In this document: positions 16,891-26,363 of the stretch, piece by piece
Layout of the letters: each line of letters opens with the position of its first letter
Position numbering within the stretch: position 1 is the first letter of the stretch
Assembly (NCBI GenBank): GCA_024235835.1
Contig: JACKLQ010000001.1
Coordinates: 248,001-312,000 of the forward strand
Source: Thiobacillus sp.
GTDB lineage: Bacteria > Pseudomonadota > Gammaproteobacteria > Burkholderiales > Thiobacillaceae
Length of the DNA stretch: 64,000 bases
Direction: 5' to 3'
Position numbers and translations under genes: made by a program
The notes under the pieces: model-generated
Seen by the model: the letters and a program-made list of their open reading frames with translations, nothing else
Told to the model about the DNA's origin: nothing
Databases searched by the model: none

Positions 16891-18582
16891 ATGTTGCGTG
16901 AAACCCTTTCAGTGGTGCGAGATTTTCCGCGCCTGCACGAGATCGCCTCCGTCCTCATTCGCTACGGCTGGGGGGATGTGGTGCGCATGCTGGGCATCGC
17001 CAACCTGCTGGAGCGGGCGGGGCGCATGCTCCACTGGCGTCCCGCCCACGAAGTGTCCCAACTGGAGCTGCCTGTTCGGATCCGCCTGGCCCTTACCGAG
17101 CTGGGGCCTACTTTCGTCAAGCTGGGCCAGATACTGGCCACCCGGGTGGACGTGTTTCCACCCGCATGGATCCAGGAATTCGAGCGTCTGCACAATCAGG
17201 TGCCTCCCGCGCCCTTCGCTGAGATTCGTCCCGTGCTGGAGCACGCCTGGGGCCGGCCCCTGGAAGATCTCTTCGACAACTTCGAAATCGAGCCCTTCGC
17301 CGCCGCGTCCATTGCCCAGGTTTACCGCGCCGTCCTGAAGGATGGCACTCCCGTGGTAGTCAAAGTCCGCCGCCCCGACATACTGGCCAAGATCGAGGCG
17401 GACCTGCGCATCCTGGCCCATCTGGCGCGGTTGATGGAACTGGAAATGCCCGAGGTGCGCCGCTACCACCCCTTGCAGATCGTCGGCCAGTTGAAACGCT
17501 CGCTGTTGCGGGAGCTGGACCTGGTGAAGGAAGCCCGCAACCTGGATGCCTTCGGCCGCAACTTTTCCGGTACTGAAGGCGTGGCGGCCGGCGTGCATAT
17601 CCCCAAGGTGTTCTGGGATTACTGCTGCGAAACGGTCAACGTTCAGGAGGAACTGATCGGCGTGCAGGCCACTGACCTGGTCAGAGCCCGCCTGGAAGGC
17701 ATGGACCTCCAGGTGCTGGCGGCCCGGGGTGCCGACGCGGTCCTGAAGATGATCCTGGTGGACGGTTACTTCCACGCGGACCCCCATCCGGGCAACGTGG
17801 TCTTCCTGGCGGGCAACCGCATCGGGCTGCTGGATTTCGGCATGGTGGGGCGGGTCACGGACAGCCGTCGCGAACAGCTCATCGACTTTCTCGACGCCCT
17901 GGTGCAGAAGAACGAGCAGGGCATGCTCAACGTCCTCATGCAGTGGGCGGGGGATGTGGACGTGGACGAGGAGCGCCTGGCCTACGATGTGTCGGAACTG
18001 GTGTTCGGCTACGACGACCTGAGTCTGAAGGACATTCATATCAGCCTTCTCCTGTCGGAGATCACTGCCGTCATGCGTGACAACAACCTCTCCCTGCCGC
18101 CGGACCTGACCCTGCTGTTCAAGGCCATGATCACCCTGGAAGGTTTTGGCCATCAGCTGGATCCCGATTTCCATCTGGTGGACCACCTGACCCCCTTCGT
18201 GAAGCAGGTCATGGAGGCCCGCTATTCACCCCAGGCCCTGGCCAACCGGGCCCGCCGCGGCATGAAGGAGATGGCCGAAGTGGTGTTCGGCCTGCCCCGG
18301 GACGTGGCCCGCCTGTTCCGCCAGGCCCGGCGAGGCCACTTCCGCGTGGATCTGGACCTGAAGCGCCTGGACCACTTCGGCGTGCAGCTCAACCGGGCCG
18401 CCAACCGTCTCACCATGGGCATCCTCACCGCCTCCCTGGTGGTGGGCTCCAGCATCATCATGACTGTGGAGGGAGGGCCGGAACTGTTCGGCCTTCCCCT
18501 TTTCGGCCTGCTTGGGTTCATCGTGGCATTCTTCAACAGCGTGTGGATCCTCATCGCCATCTGGCATTCCGGCAAGGAGTAA
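16891..18582 (+). CDS. ABC1/AarF/UbiB-family atypical kinase
   Basis: A 563-residue protein of the ABC1 atypical-kinase family, whose members support ubiquinone biosynthesis or quinone/lipid handling. The family's KxGQ signature is in TFVKLGQILATRVD (near residue 72). The Ala-rich nucleotide loop is AAASIAQVYRA, the catalytic-loop region is DGYFHADPHPGNV, and the metal-binding motif is LLDFGMVGR. Two C-terminal transmembrane helices (about 510-560) match the family. UbiB itself usually sits with ubiE and ubiJ, which are absent here, so I leave the symbol blank; it may be an AarF paralogue. Confidence 0.88.
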   Translation: MLRETLSVVRDFPRLHEIASVLIRYGWGDVVRMLGIANLLERAGRMLHWRPAHEVSQLELPVRIRLALTELGPTFVKLGQILATRVDVFPPAWIQEFERLHNQVPPAPFAEIRPVLEHAWGRPLEDLFDNFEIEPFAAASIAQVYRAVLKDGTPVVVKVRRPDILAKIEADLRILAHLARLMELEMPEVRRYHPLQIVGQLKRSLLRELDLVKEARNLDAFGRNFSGTEGVAAGVHIPKVFWDYCCETVNVQEELIGVQATDLVRARLEGMDLQVLAARGADAVLKMILVDGYFHADPHPGNVVFLAGNRIGLLDFGMVGRVTDSRREQLIDFLDALVQKNEQGMLNVLMQWAGDVDVDEERLAYDVSELVFGYDDLSLKDIHISLLLSEITAVMRDNNLSLPPDLTLLFKAMITLEGFGHQLDPDFHLVDHLTPFVKQVMEARYSPQALANRARRGMKEMAEVVFGLPRDVARLFRQARRGHFRVDLDLKRLDHFGVQLNRAANRLTMGILTASLVVGSSIIMTVEGGPELFGLPLFGLLGFIVAFFNSVWILIAIWHSGKE

Positions 18583-18669
18583 GACATCCCGCGACAAGCG
18601 GATCGATGGGCTGAAGTTTTTCCGCCCGCGGCCGATATGGGGCCATTCCATTCAAGCGGGAGGAACCCC

Positions 18670-19527
18670 ATGAAGCGATTTGCACTGTTGGCCGTCCTGG
18701 CAATGCTCTGGGCCGCGGGTATGGTCCGGGGCGCCGGCGCAGCCAGTGTAGACGAGGCGGAACAGGAGAAGATTCGCCTCATCGTCAAGCAGGTGCTGCG
18801 GGAATATGCCGCCACCCTCAACGACAAGGCTGGCAACGAGGCAGCCAAGGCCATGCTGAAGAACGTGGTGCAGGACAACCAGCGCTTCGTGCAGACCCAC
18901 AAGGCGGACCATTTCAGCCATTTCCAGACAAGTCAGCACCCTCGCGCGACGGTCATCACCTGTTCCGACTCCCGGGTGCACACCCATGCCCTGGATGGAT
19001 CCCCGGACGGGGACATGTTCATGATCCGCAACATCGGCAACCAGATAAGCACCGCCGAGGGATCCGTGGAATACGGGGTGCATCACCTGCATACGCCCCT
19101 GCTGCTCATCGTCGGCCACGTGGCCTGCGGCGCCATCAAGGCGGCCTCCGGCGACTACGCCAAGGAGTCGGGACCCATCCGAAACGAACTGGACACCATC
19201 CAGATCCCCAAGGGGGAGGGAGGCCTTTCCAGCGTCAAGCTCAATGTCAACAACCAGGTTCGCCAGGCCATGAACAAGTTCGAGGAAGAGGTCCTGAAGG
19301 GCACCCTCACCATCGTCGGCGCGGTGTACGACTTCAAGAACGAGATGGGCCAGGGCCATGGCAAGCTCAACATCATCAACGTGAACGGCGAGACGGATGC
19401 GGGCCGCATCGCCAGGCTTGACCTGATGCAGGGGCTGGATGCGCCGCCGCCCAAGCCCGGCCGCGCCAGCCGGCGTACCCGGGCCCCTGCCGCCCCGGCC
19501 GCCGAGGAACACGCCGGCGGTCATTGA
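18670..19527 (+). CDS. Periplasmic beta-class carbonic anhydrase
   Basis: A 285-residue zinc enzyme hydrating CO2 to bicarbonate. The signal peptide is residues 1-22 (hydrophobic LLAVLAMLWAAGMV, cleavage near GAGA/AS). Zinc ligands fit CSDSRVH (Cys and the Asp-Arg dyad, near residue 98) and HVACGAIKA (His and second Cys, near 150). The ATG at 18670 is chosen because GGGAGGA lies just upstream and the signal peptide begins there. An unusual Pro/Ala/Arg tail of about 30 residues ends the protein. Export is atypical for beta carbonic anhydrases and suggests CO2/bicarbonate exchange at the envelope. Confidence 0.9.
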   Translation: MKRFALLAVLAMLWAAGMVRGAGAASVDEAEQEKIRLIVKQVLREYAATLNDKAGNEAAKAMLKNVVQDNQRFVQTHKADHFSHFQTSQHPRATVITCSDSRVHTHALDGSPDGDMFMIRNIGNQISTAEGSVEYGVHHLHTPLLLIVGHVACGAIKAASGDYAKESGPIRNELDTIQIPKGEGGLSSVKLNVNNQVRQAMNKFEEEVLKGTLTIVGAVYDFKNEMGQGHGKLNIINVNGETDAGRIARLDLMQGLDAPPPKPGRASRRTRAPAAPAAEEHAGGH

Positions 19528-19639
19528 CACCACAGCTCGGGGGCCACGAAGGGGACCTGATTCGGTAGACTAGGGGACTGTCGGGTTTTGCCGACAGGCC
19601 GCTACAGGTTTTCAACCCACTACCGGAACAGGTTCAATC

Positions 19640-20722
19640 ATGGAACGCATCTACAACTTCAGCGCCGGCCCCGCCGTGCTTCCCCGTGACGTGCTGGTGC
19701 AGGCCGGCGACGAGCTGGTCAACTGGCAAGGCTGCGGCATGTCCGTCATGGAGATGTCCCATCGCGGCAAGGAATACATGGGCATCCAGGCCCAGGCCGA
19801 GGCCGATCTGCGGGAGCTGATGGGCATTCCCGCCAACTACAAGGTGCTGTTCCTCCAGGGCGGGGCCTCCAGCCAGTTCGCCATGGTTCCCATGAACCTG
19901 ATGCGGGGCAAGGCCTCCGCCGACTACCTGAATACCGGCGAGTGGTCCAAGAAGGCCATCAAGGAAGCCAGGAAGTTCGGCGGCGTCAACGTGGTGGCCA
20001 GTTCCGAGGACAAGAACTTCTCCTACGCGCCTGCCCAGGACGCCTGGAAGCTGGATACCAACGCTGCCTACGTGCACTACACCCCCAACGAGACCATCGG
20101 CGGCGTGGAGATCTTCTGGACCCCCGAGACCGGCGACGTGCCCCTGGTGGCGGACATGTCCTCCTGCATCCTGTCCCGGCCCATGGACATCTCCAAGTTC
20201 GGAGTGATCTATGCCGGCGCCCAGAAGAACATCGGCCCCGCCGGTGTAACCGTGGTCATCGTGCGGGATGACCTCATCGGCCAATGCATGGCGGGCGCCC
20301 CCACCATGTATGACTACAAGACCCACGCCGACAACGAGTCCATGTACAACACCCCGCCCACCTACGGCATCTATATCGCCGGCCTGGTGTTCAAGTGGCT
20401 CAAGGCCAAGGGTGGCCTGGTGGAGATGGAAAAGCAGAACATCGCCAAGGCCAATCTGCTGTATGGCTATATGGATGCCACCGAGTTCTACAACTCCCCC
20501 GTGGCGGTGGAGAACCGGTCCCGCATGAACGTGCCCTTCACCCTGAAGGACGCCGCCCTGGACGAGGCCTTCCTCAAAGGCGCCAAGGAGCGGGGCCTGG
20601 TGCAGCTCAAGGGACACCGTTCCGTGGGCGGCATGCGGGCCTCCATCTACAACGCCATGCCCGTGGAGGGCGTCCAGGCCCTGGTGGACTACATGAAGAC
20701 CTTCGAGAAGTCCCACGGCTGA
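19640..20722 (+). CDS. serC: Phosphoserine aminotransferase
   Basis: A 360-residue PLP enzyme converting 3-phosphohydroxypyruvate and glutamate to phosphoserine (serine synthesis), and also serving pyridoxine synthesis. The opening MERIYNFSAGPAVLP is diagnostic. The PLP lysine is in YAGAQKNIGPAG (near residue 198). Length is standard. It is followed by a terminator-like hairpin and then serA, so the two serine genes are adjacent but may be separately transcribed. A 7-bp stem with a GTTTTG loop (19578-19597) lies in its leader; significance unknown. Confidence 0.97.
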   Translation: MERIYNFSAGPAVLPRDVLVQAGDELVNWQGCGMSVMEMSHRGKEYMGIQAQAEADLRELMGIPANYKVLFLQGGASSQFAMVPMNLMRGKASADYLNTGEWSKKAIKEARKFGGVNVVASSEDKNFSYAPAQDAWKLDTNAAYVHYTPNETIGGVEIFWTPETGDVPLVADMSSCILSRPMDISKFGVIYAGAQKNIGPAGVTVVIVRDDLIGQCMAGAPTMYDYKTHADNESMYNTPPTYGIYIAGLVFKWLKAKGGLVEMEKQNIAKANLLYGYMDATEFYNSPVAVENRSRMNVPFTLKDAALDEAFLKGAKERGLVQLKGHRSVGGMRASIYNAMPVEGVQALVDYMKTFEKSHG

Positions 20723-20736
20723 TCCAGTCTGCTTGG

Positions 20737-20781
20737 CGGCCGGCCTCCGGGCATTCACCCAGAACGCCGGCCGGTTTTTTT
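20737..20781 (+). terminator. Intrinsic terminator after serC
   Basis: An 8-bp GC stem (20737-20744 with 20766-20773), with a weak inner GGG/CCC pairing in the 21-nt loop, followed by seven T residues (20775-20781). It lies in the 87-bp serC-serA gap. Confidence 0.7.
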
Positions 20782-20809
20782 CGTACCGCAAGGAAAGAAA
20801 GAACCATCC

Positions 20810-21985
20810 ATGGCCACTCCCAAGAAAATCCTGACCCTCAACGCCATTTCCAAGAAAGGCCTGTCCCAGTTGCCGGACACCTACACCGTGGGCAACGACG
20901 TGGCCGAGCCGGACGGCATCCTGGTCCGGTCCCAGGTCATGCATGAAATGCCCATTCCGGAAAGTGTCCTGGCCATCGGCCGGGCCGGCGCGGGCACCAA
21001 CAACATCCCCGTCAAGGCCATGAGCGAACGGGGCGTGGTGGTGTTCAACGCTCCGGGGGCCAATGCCAACGCAGTCAAGGAACTGGTCATCGCCGGCATG
21101 CTCATGGGTGCGCGCAATCTGTTTCCCGCCCTGAACTTCGTGGCCGGCCTGGAAGGGGACGGCGAGGCCCTGCACAAGCAGGTGGAGGCGGGCAAGAAGC
21201 ATTTTGTCGGACATGAGCTGCCGGGACGTACCCTGGGGGTCATCGGCCTGGGGGCCATCGGTTCCATGGTGGCGGACGCGGCCATCCGCCTGGGCATGCA
21301 CGTCATCGGCTACGACCCGGAGATCACCGTGGACGCAGCCTGGCGCCTGCCCGCCCAGGTGAAGAAGGCCGCCAGCGTGGATGACCTGGTCAAGCACGCG
21401 GACTTCATCAGCCTGCACACGCCCCTGGTGCCCGCCACCAGGGACCTGATCAACGCCGACCGGGTGAAGATCATGAAAAAGGGTTGCGTGCTGCTCAACT
21501 TCGCCCGGGACGGCATCGTCAACGAGGAAGCGGTGCTGGCCGGTCTGAACGACAACCGTCTGCATGCCTATGTGTGCGACTTCCCCAGCAACCTGCTGCG
21601 CCAGCAACCCCGTTTCGTGGCCCTGCCGCACCTGGGGGCCTCCACGGAAGAAGCGGAGGAGAACTGTGCCGTCATGGTGTCGGAGCAGATCTCTGATTTC
21701 CTGGAAAACGGCAACATCCTCAATTCGGTGAACTTCCCCAACCTGTCCATGCCCAGGGAGTCCGCCTACCGCCTGGCCATCGCCAATGCCAACGTGCCCA
21801 ATATGCTGGGCCAGATATCCACGGCCCTGGCTGACGGCGGCCTGAACATCCACAACATGGTGAACAAGTCCAAGGGCGACATGGCCTTCACCCTGGTGGA
21901 TGTGGACAGTCCGGTGAAAAAAGAGGTGATCGGCCAGCTGGGCGCCATCGAGGGCGTGCTGCGGGTGCGCTACCTGCCTGCCTGA
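20810..21985 (+). CDS. serA: D-3-phosphoglycerate dehydrogenase
   Basis: A 391-residue NAD-dependent enzyme catalysing the first step of serine synthesis. The Rossmann motif is LGVIGLGAIGSMVAD (near residue 143). Catalytic residues sit in FARDGIVNE and PHLGASTEEAEEN. A C-terminal ACT domain (about 320-391, containing NVPNMLGQISTALADGGLNI) suggests serine feedback. This is the short form lacking the long intervening domain. pheA begins 14 bp after the stop, so serA leads the aromatic amino-acid block. Confidence 0.95.
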   Translation: MATPKKILTLNAISKKGLSQLPDTYTVGNDVAEPDGILVRSQVMHEMPIPESVLAIGRAGAGTNNIPVKAMSERGVVVFNAPGANANAVKELVIAGMLMGARNLFPALNFVAGLEGDGEALHKQVEAGKKHFVGHELPGRTLGVIGLGAIGSMVADAAIRLGMHVIGYDPEITVDAAWRLPAQVKKAASVDDLVKHADFISLHTPLVPATRDLINADRVKIMKKGCVLLNFARDGIVNEEAVLAGLNDNRLHAYVCDFPSNLLRQQPRFVALPHLGASTEEAEENCAVMVSEQISDFLENGNILNSVNFPNLSMPRESAYRLAIANANVPNMLGQISTALADGGLNIHNMVNKSKGDMAFTLVDVDSPVKKEVIGQLGAIEGVLRVRYLPA

Positions 21986-21999
21986 AGCATTCCTAGACC

Positions 22000-23073
22000 A
22001 TGAACGACGATAGCCAACGCGAAGAACTCCTGCGCCTGCGGGACCGGATCGATGCCCTGGATGAGCAGGTCCTGGCCCTCATCAATGAACGGGGTCGCCT
22101 GGCCCAGGCCGTGGGCCACCTGAAGAACGGCATCATCTACAAGCCCGAGCGGGAGGCCCAGGTGGTGGCCCGCCTGCAGGTCGCCAATCCGGGGCCCATC
22201 ACCGCGGAATCCGTGGCCGTGGTGTTCAAGGAGATCATGTCCGCCTGCCGCTCCCTGGAGCAAAGGCTCACCATCGCCTATCTGGGCCCGGAAGGCACCT
22301 TTTCCGAGGCCGCCGCCGTGAAGCATTTCGGCCATGCCGCCAGGGGCATGCCCTGCGCCAGTATCGACGAGGTGTTCCAGAGCGTGGAACGGGGCGAGGC
22401 CCACTACGGAGTGGCGCCCGTGGAGAACTCCACGGAAGGGGCGGTATCCCGCACCCTGGACCTGATGCTGGGCACCTCCCTGACCATATGCGGCGAGGTC
22501 CTGTTGCGGGTGCGTCAGCACCTGATGCGCAAGTTGCCTGTCCTGCATGGCATCCAGGTGGTCTATTCCCACGCCCAGTCCCTGGCCCAGTGCCATGACT
22601 GGCTGGCCCGCAACCTGCCCGGCGTGGAGACCGTTCCGGTCAGCAGCAACGGCGAGGCGGCACGCATGGCCGCCGAGGACCCCAATGCCGCCGCCATCGG
22701 TAGCGAACTGGCGGCGGAACACTATGGCCTGCATATCATTGGCCGGGATATCGAGGATGACGCCAATAACACCACCCGCTTCCTGGTCCTGGGACGGGAG
22801 ACGGTGGCGCCTTCGGGTCGGGACAAGACTTCCGTCGTCCTCTCCACCAGAAACCGCCCCGGCGCGCTTCTGGACATCCTGACGCCCCTGGCCCAACGCA
22901 AGATCGGCCTCACCAAGCTGGAATCCAGACCGGCCCGCAACGGTGCCTGGGAATACGTGTTCTACCTGGATCTGGAGGGGCATCGGGACAACCCGGACAT
23001 CCAGCTTGCCCTGCAGGACCTGGAAGACCGTTGTGCCTTCGTCAAGGTGCTGGGCGCCTACCCCCGAGCCTGA
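22000..23073 (+). CDS. pheA: Bifunctional chorismate mutase / prephenate dehydratase
   Basis: A 357-residue P-protein that converts chorismate to phenylpyruvate. The AroQ-type chorismate mutase helices occupy about residues 5-85 (LLRLRDRIDALDEQVLALI). Prephenate dehydratase starts at IAYLGPEGTFSEAA, with the TTRF catalytic motif in NNTTRFLVLG near residue 260. The C-terminal ACT regulatory domain contains LESRPARNGAWEYVFYLD, the phenylalanine-binding ESRP element. It lies between serA and hisC in a tight operon. Confidence 0.97.
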   Translation: MNDDSQREELLRLRDRIDALDEQVLALINERGRLAQAVGHLKNGIIYKPEREAQVVARLQVANPGPITAESVAVVFKEIMSACRSLEQRLTIAYLGPEGTFSEAAAVKHFGHAARGMPCASIDEVFQSVERGEAHYGVAPVENSTEGAVSRTLDLMLGTSLTICGEVLLRVRQHLMRKLPVLHGIQVVYSHAQSLAQCHDWLARNLPGVETVPVSSNGEAARMAAEDPNAAAIGSELAAEHYGLHIIGRDIEDDANNTTRFLVLGRETVAPSGRDKTSVVLSTRNRPGALLDILTPLAQRKIGLTKLESRPARNGAWEYVFYLDLEGHRDNPDIQLALQDLEDRCAFVKVLGAYPRA

Positions 23074-23090
23074 ATCACGGATCAATAAGC

Positions 23091-24215
23091 ATGCATTTCT
23101 GCGACACCGCGCCTGGGCATATTCGCGCCATTGCCCCCTACCAGCCTGGCAAACCGATAGCCGAACTCGCCAGGGAAATGAGGCTGGACGAGAACCAGAT
23201 CGTCAAGCTGGCTTCCAACGAAAACCCCCTGGGTATCAGTCCCCGGGCCCTGTCGGCCATCCAGGACAGGCTCGGTGACCTGGCACGTTATCCGGACGGC
23301 GGTGGCTATGAACTGAAACATGCCCTTTCGGAACGGCTGGGCGTTGCAACAGGACGCCTCGTCCTTGGCAACGGCTCCAACGACGTGCTGGAGATGGCCG
23401 CCCGGGCCTTCCTTGCTCCGGGGACCAGCGCCGTCTATTCCCGATTTGCCTTCGCCGTCTATCCCCTGGCCGTCCAGGCCGCAGGGGCCCAGGGTATCGA
23501 GACCCCGGCCCGGGACTGGGGCCACGACCTGGAGGCCATGCTGGCGGCCATCCGCCCCGACACCCGGCTGGTATTCATCGCCAACCCCAACAATCCCACG
23601 GGCACCCTGGTGGACGGCCGAGCCCTCGAGGCCTTCGTGGAACGGGTGCCATCCCACGTGGGCATCGTCCTGGACGAGGCCTATCACGAATACCTGCCCG
23701 CCGGACTGCGCAACGACAGCCTGGCATGGATAGACGCCCATCCCAACCTCATCGTCACCCGCACCTTCTCCAAGGCCTACGGCCTGGCCGGTCTGCGGGT
23801 GGGGTATGCCGTGTGCCACGAGGCGGTGGCGGACCTGCTCAACCGGGTGCGCCAGCCTTTCAACGTCAGCAGCCTGGCCCAGACCGCGGCCATTGCGGCC
23901 CTGGAAGACGAGACCTTCCTGGCCCACAGCTTCAAGGTCAACCAGGAAGGCATGGCGCAGCTGACCGAAGGCTTCGAGGAACTGGATATCCCCTTCATCT
24001 CCTCCCACGGCAATTTCGTCGCCTGCCGCGTGGGTGACGCGGCCCGCGTGAATCGGGCCTTGCTGGAGCGGGGCGTCATCGTGCGTCCCATCTCCGGCTA
24101 TGGCATGCCCGAACATCTGCGCGTAAGCGTTGGCCTGGCGGAAGAGAACTCCCGGTTCCTGCATGTGCTGGCCCAGGTCATGGATTCGGGCCCGGTGACG
24201 GCAGGCGCGGCATGA
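23091..24215 (+). CDS. hisC: Histidinol-phosphate / aromatic aminotransferase
   Basis: A 374-residue class I/II PLP aminotransferase. The start at 23091 gives MHFCDTAPGHIRAIAPYQPG, a typical HisC opening. Substrate/PLP motifs are LASNENPLG, FIANPNNPTGT, DEAYHEYL and the PLP lysine in TFSKAYGLAGLRVGYA. Because it lies between pheA and tyrA rather than in a his operon, its main job is probably transamination of aromatic 2-oxo acids (a HisC2 type), though histidinol-phosphate activity is also likely. It overlaps tyrA by 4 bp (ATGA). Confidence 0.92.
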   Translation: MHFCDTAPGHIRAIAPYQPGKPIAELAREMRLDENQIVKLASNENPLGISPRALSAIQDRLGDLARYPDGGGYELKHALSERLGVATGRLVLGNGSNDVLEMAARAFLAPGTSAVYSRFAFAVYPLAVQAAGAQGIETPARDWGHDLEAMLAAIRPDTRLVFIANPNNPTGTLVDGRALEAFVERVPSHVGIVLDEAYHEYLPAGLRNDSLAWIDAHPNLIVTRTFSKAYGLAGLRVGYAVCHEAVADLLNRVRQPFNVSSLAQTAAIAALEDETFLAHSFKVNQEGMAQLTEGFEELDIPFISSHGNFVACRVGDAARVNRALLERGVIVRPISGYGMPEHLRVSVGLAEENSRFLHVLAQVMDSGPVTAGAA

Positions 24216-25081
24216 TCAGGCGCCTGGCCGTCATCGGCGTGGGTCTCATCGGCGGTTCCTTTGCCCTGGACCTGAAGCGCCGCGGCCTGGTGGAGCAGGT
24301 GGTGGGGGCGGGGCGCTCCCGCGCCAACCTGGACCTGGCTCTGCAGTCGGGAATCATCGACCGCATCGCCGATGATCCCGCCGCGGCCGTGGCCGGGGCG
24401 GACCTGGCGCTGCTGGCCATTCCGGTGGGGGCCATGCCGGAACTGTTCCGCGTCATCGCCCCTGCTTTGAAGCCGGACTGCATCGTCACCGATGCGGGCA
24501 GCACCAAGCAGGACGTCATCGCCGCCGCCCGGGAGGGCCTGGGTGACAAGGTGGCCCAATTCGTGCCCGGCCATCCCATTGCCGGGGCGGAGACCAGCGG
24601 CGCCGCCGCTGCCCGCGCCGGTATGTACCAGGACAAGCCCTTCATCCTCACGCCCCTGCCTGAGAACCGGGCCGGGGACGTGGACCGGGTTGAATACCTG
24701 TGGGCTGCCTGTGGCGCCAAAGTGGCCCGCATGGACCCTGTGGAACATGACGGTGTCTTCGCCGCCGTGAGCCACCTGCCGCATCTGGCGGCCTTTGCCC
24801 TCATGGAGGAACTGGCGGGCCGATCCAGGGCCGAGGTCTACTTTCGCTACGCTGGCGCCGGTTTCCGGGATTTCACCCGCATAGCCGGCAGCCACCCGGA
24901 GATGTGGCGGGACATCACCCTGGCCAACAGCGCCGCCCTGCTGACGGAACTGGACGCCTACATCGCCAAGCTGAAGGAGATCCGCGCCCTTATCGAGCGG
25001 GGTGACGGCACCGGTCTGGAGGAGCTTTTCGAGCGGGCCCGTACCGCCCGCGTCAACTGGAACAAAGACAGAAATGAGTGA
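24212..25081 (+). CDS. tyrA: Prephenate (arogenate) dehydrogenase
   Basis: A 289-residue NAD(P)-dependent enzyme of tyrosine synthesis. The Rossmann fold motif GVGLIGGSFALDL occurs at residues 9-21. The catalytic histidine region is PGHPIAGAETSG near residue 120, and VEHDGVFAAVSHLPH follows. No chorismate mutase or ACT domain is fused, so it is the monofunctional form. It is coupled to hisC (ATGA overlap) and overlaps aroA by 8 bp. Confidence 0.95.
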   Translation: MIRRLAVIGVGLIGGSFALDLKRRGLVEQVVGAGRSRANLDLALQSGIIDRIADDPAAAVAGADLALLAIPVGAMPELFRVIAPALKPDCIVTDAGSTKQDVIAAAREGLGDKVAQFVPGHPIAGAETSGAAAARAGMYQDKPFILTPLPENRAGDVDRVEYLWAACGAKVARMDPVEHDGVFAAVSHLPHLAAFALMEELAGRSRAEVYFRYAGAGFRDFTRIAGSHPEMWRDITLANSAALLTELDAYIAKLKEIRALIERGDGTGLEELFERARTARVNWNKDRNE

Positions 25082-26363
25082 ATACATCGACCTGACCCCT
25101 GCGAAGGGGGGACGCGGCAAGGTGCGCCTGCCCGGATCGAAGAGCATTTCCAACCGGGTGCTGCTGCTGGCGGCCCTGGCGGAAGGTGCCACGGAAGTGG
25201 AGGCCCTCCTGGAGTCCGATGACACCCACGTCATGCTGGATGCCTTGCAGCGGCTGGGTGTGAACTGGCAGCGCCACGAGGGCACGGACAACTACCGTGT
25301 CGAAGGGGTGGGCGGGGCCTTTCCGGTCAAGTATGCCAACCTCTTCCTGGGCAATGCCGGCACGGCCTTCCGCTCCCTCACCGCCGCCTGCGCCTTCGCC
25401 CAGGGGGACTACACCCTGTCCGGCGTGCCGCGCATGCACGAGCGGCCCATCGGCGACCTGGTGGATGCCCTGCGTCAGGCCGGCGCCCAGATCGATTATT
25501 CCGAGAACGAGGGTTACCCGCCCCTGCACATCCTGCCGCCGGAACCCCGGGACACCGAAATCACCGTCAAGGGCAACGTCTCCAGCCAGTACCTAACCGG
25601 CCTGCTGCTGGCCGCCCCCCTGCTGGGCCGGGAAGTGGTCGTGCGGGTGGATGGAGAACTCATCTCCAAGCCCTACGTGGAAATCACCCTGAACTTGATG
25701 CAGCGCTTCGGCGTGGAAGTGAAGCGGGAAGGTTGGGCACGTTTCACCGTGCCCGCGGCCACCTACAAGAGTCCGGGCCGCATCGAGGTGGAAGGGGATG
25801 CCTCTTCCGCCTCCTATTTCCTGGCGGCCGGCGCCATCGGCCACGGCCCCGTGGGCGTGGAGGGCGTGGGTCGCAACAGCATCCAGGGGGATGTGCGTTT
25901 CGCCGAGGCCCTGGCCCGCATGGGGGCGGAGCTCAGTTTCGGTCCCAACTGGATCGAGTGCCGCCTGGGCTGCGCCGACAAGCTGCATGCCCTGGACCTG
26001 GACTGCAACCATATCCCGGATGCGGCCATGACCCTGGCCATCCTGGCCCTGTTCGCCGAGGGCACAACCACCCTGAGGAACATCGCATCCTGGCGGGTGA
26101 AGGAAACGGACCGCATCGCCGCCATGGCCAAGGAGCTGCGCAAGCTGGGTGCCGAGGTGGAAGAGGGGGCCGACTACATCCGCATCACCCCGCCCGCCAA
26201 GCTGGTTCCCGGCGCGGCCATCGACACCTACGACGACCACCGCATGGCCATGTGCTTCTCCCTGGTGGCCCTGGCGGGCGTGCCCATCCGCATCAACGAT
26301 CCCAAGTGCGTGAACAAGACCTTCCCCGGTTATTGGGACGCCTTCAGGAGCATCTGCCAATGA
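25074..26363 (+). CDS. aroA: 5-enolpyruvylshikimate-3-phosphate synthase
   Basis: A 429-residue EPSP synthase, the sixth shikimate-pathway step. The start MSEYIDLTPAKGGRGKVRLP is chosen at 25074, inside the end of tyrA; a longer frame exists but is only tyrA shadow. Signatures are LPGSKSISNRVLLLAAL near residue 20 and LFLGNAGTAFRSLTAA near 93; the latter has the class I type Gly-Thr-Ala-x-Arg stretch. The catalytic DAAMTLAILALFAEG and late YDDHRMAM are also visible. It overlaps cmk by an ATGA junction. Confidence 0.97.
   Translation: MSEYIDLTPAKGGRGKVRLPGSKSISNRVLLLAALAEGATEVEALLESDDTHVMLDALQRLGVNWQRHEGTDNYRVEGVGGAFPVKYANLFLGNAGTAFRSLTAACAFAQGDYTLSGVPRMHERPIGDLVDALRQAGAQIDYSENEGYPPLHILPPEPRDTEITVKGNVSSQYLTGLLLAAPLLGREVVVRVDGELISKPYVEITLNLMQRFGVEVKREGWARFTVPAATYKSPGRIEVEGDASSASYFLAAGAIGHGPVGVEGVGRNSIQGDVRFAEALARMGAELSFGPNWIECRLGCADKLHALDLDCNHIPDAAMTLAILALFAEGTTTLRNIASWRVKETDRIAAMAKELRKLGAEVEEGADYIRITPPAKLVPGAAIDTYDDHRMAMCFSLVALAGVPIRINDPKCVNKTFPGYWDAFRSICQ

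Noticed and set aside
19578..19597. Hairpin before serC as a riboswitch or terminator
   Set aside because: Only 7 bp with no T tract and no recognised aptamer pattern.
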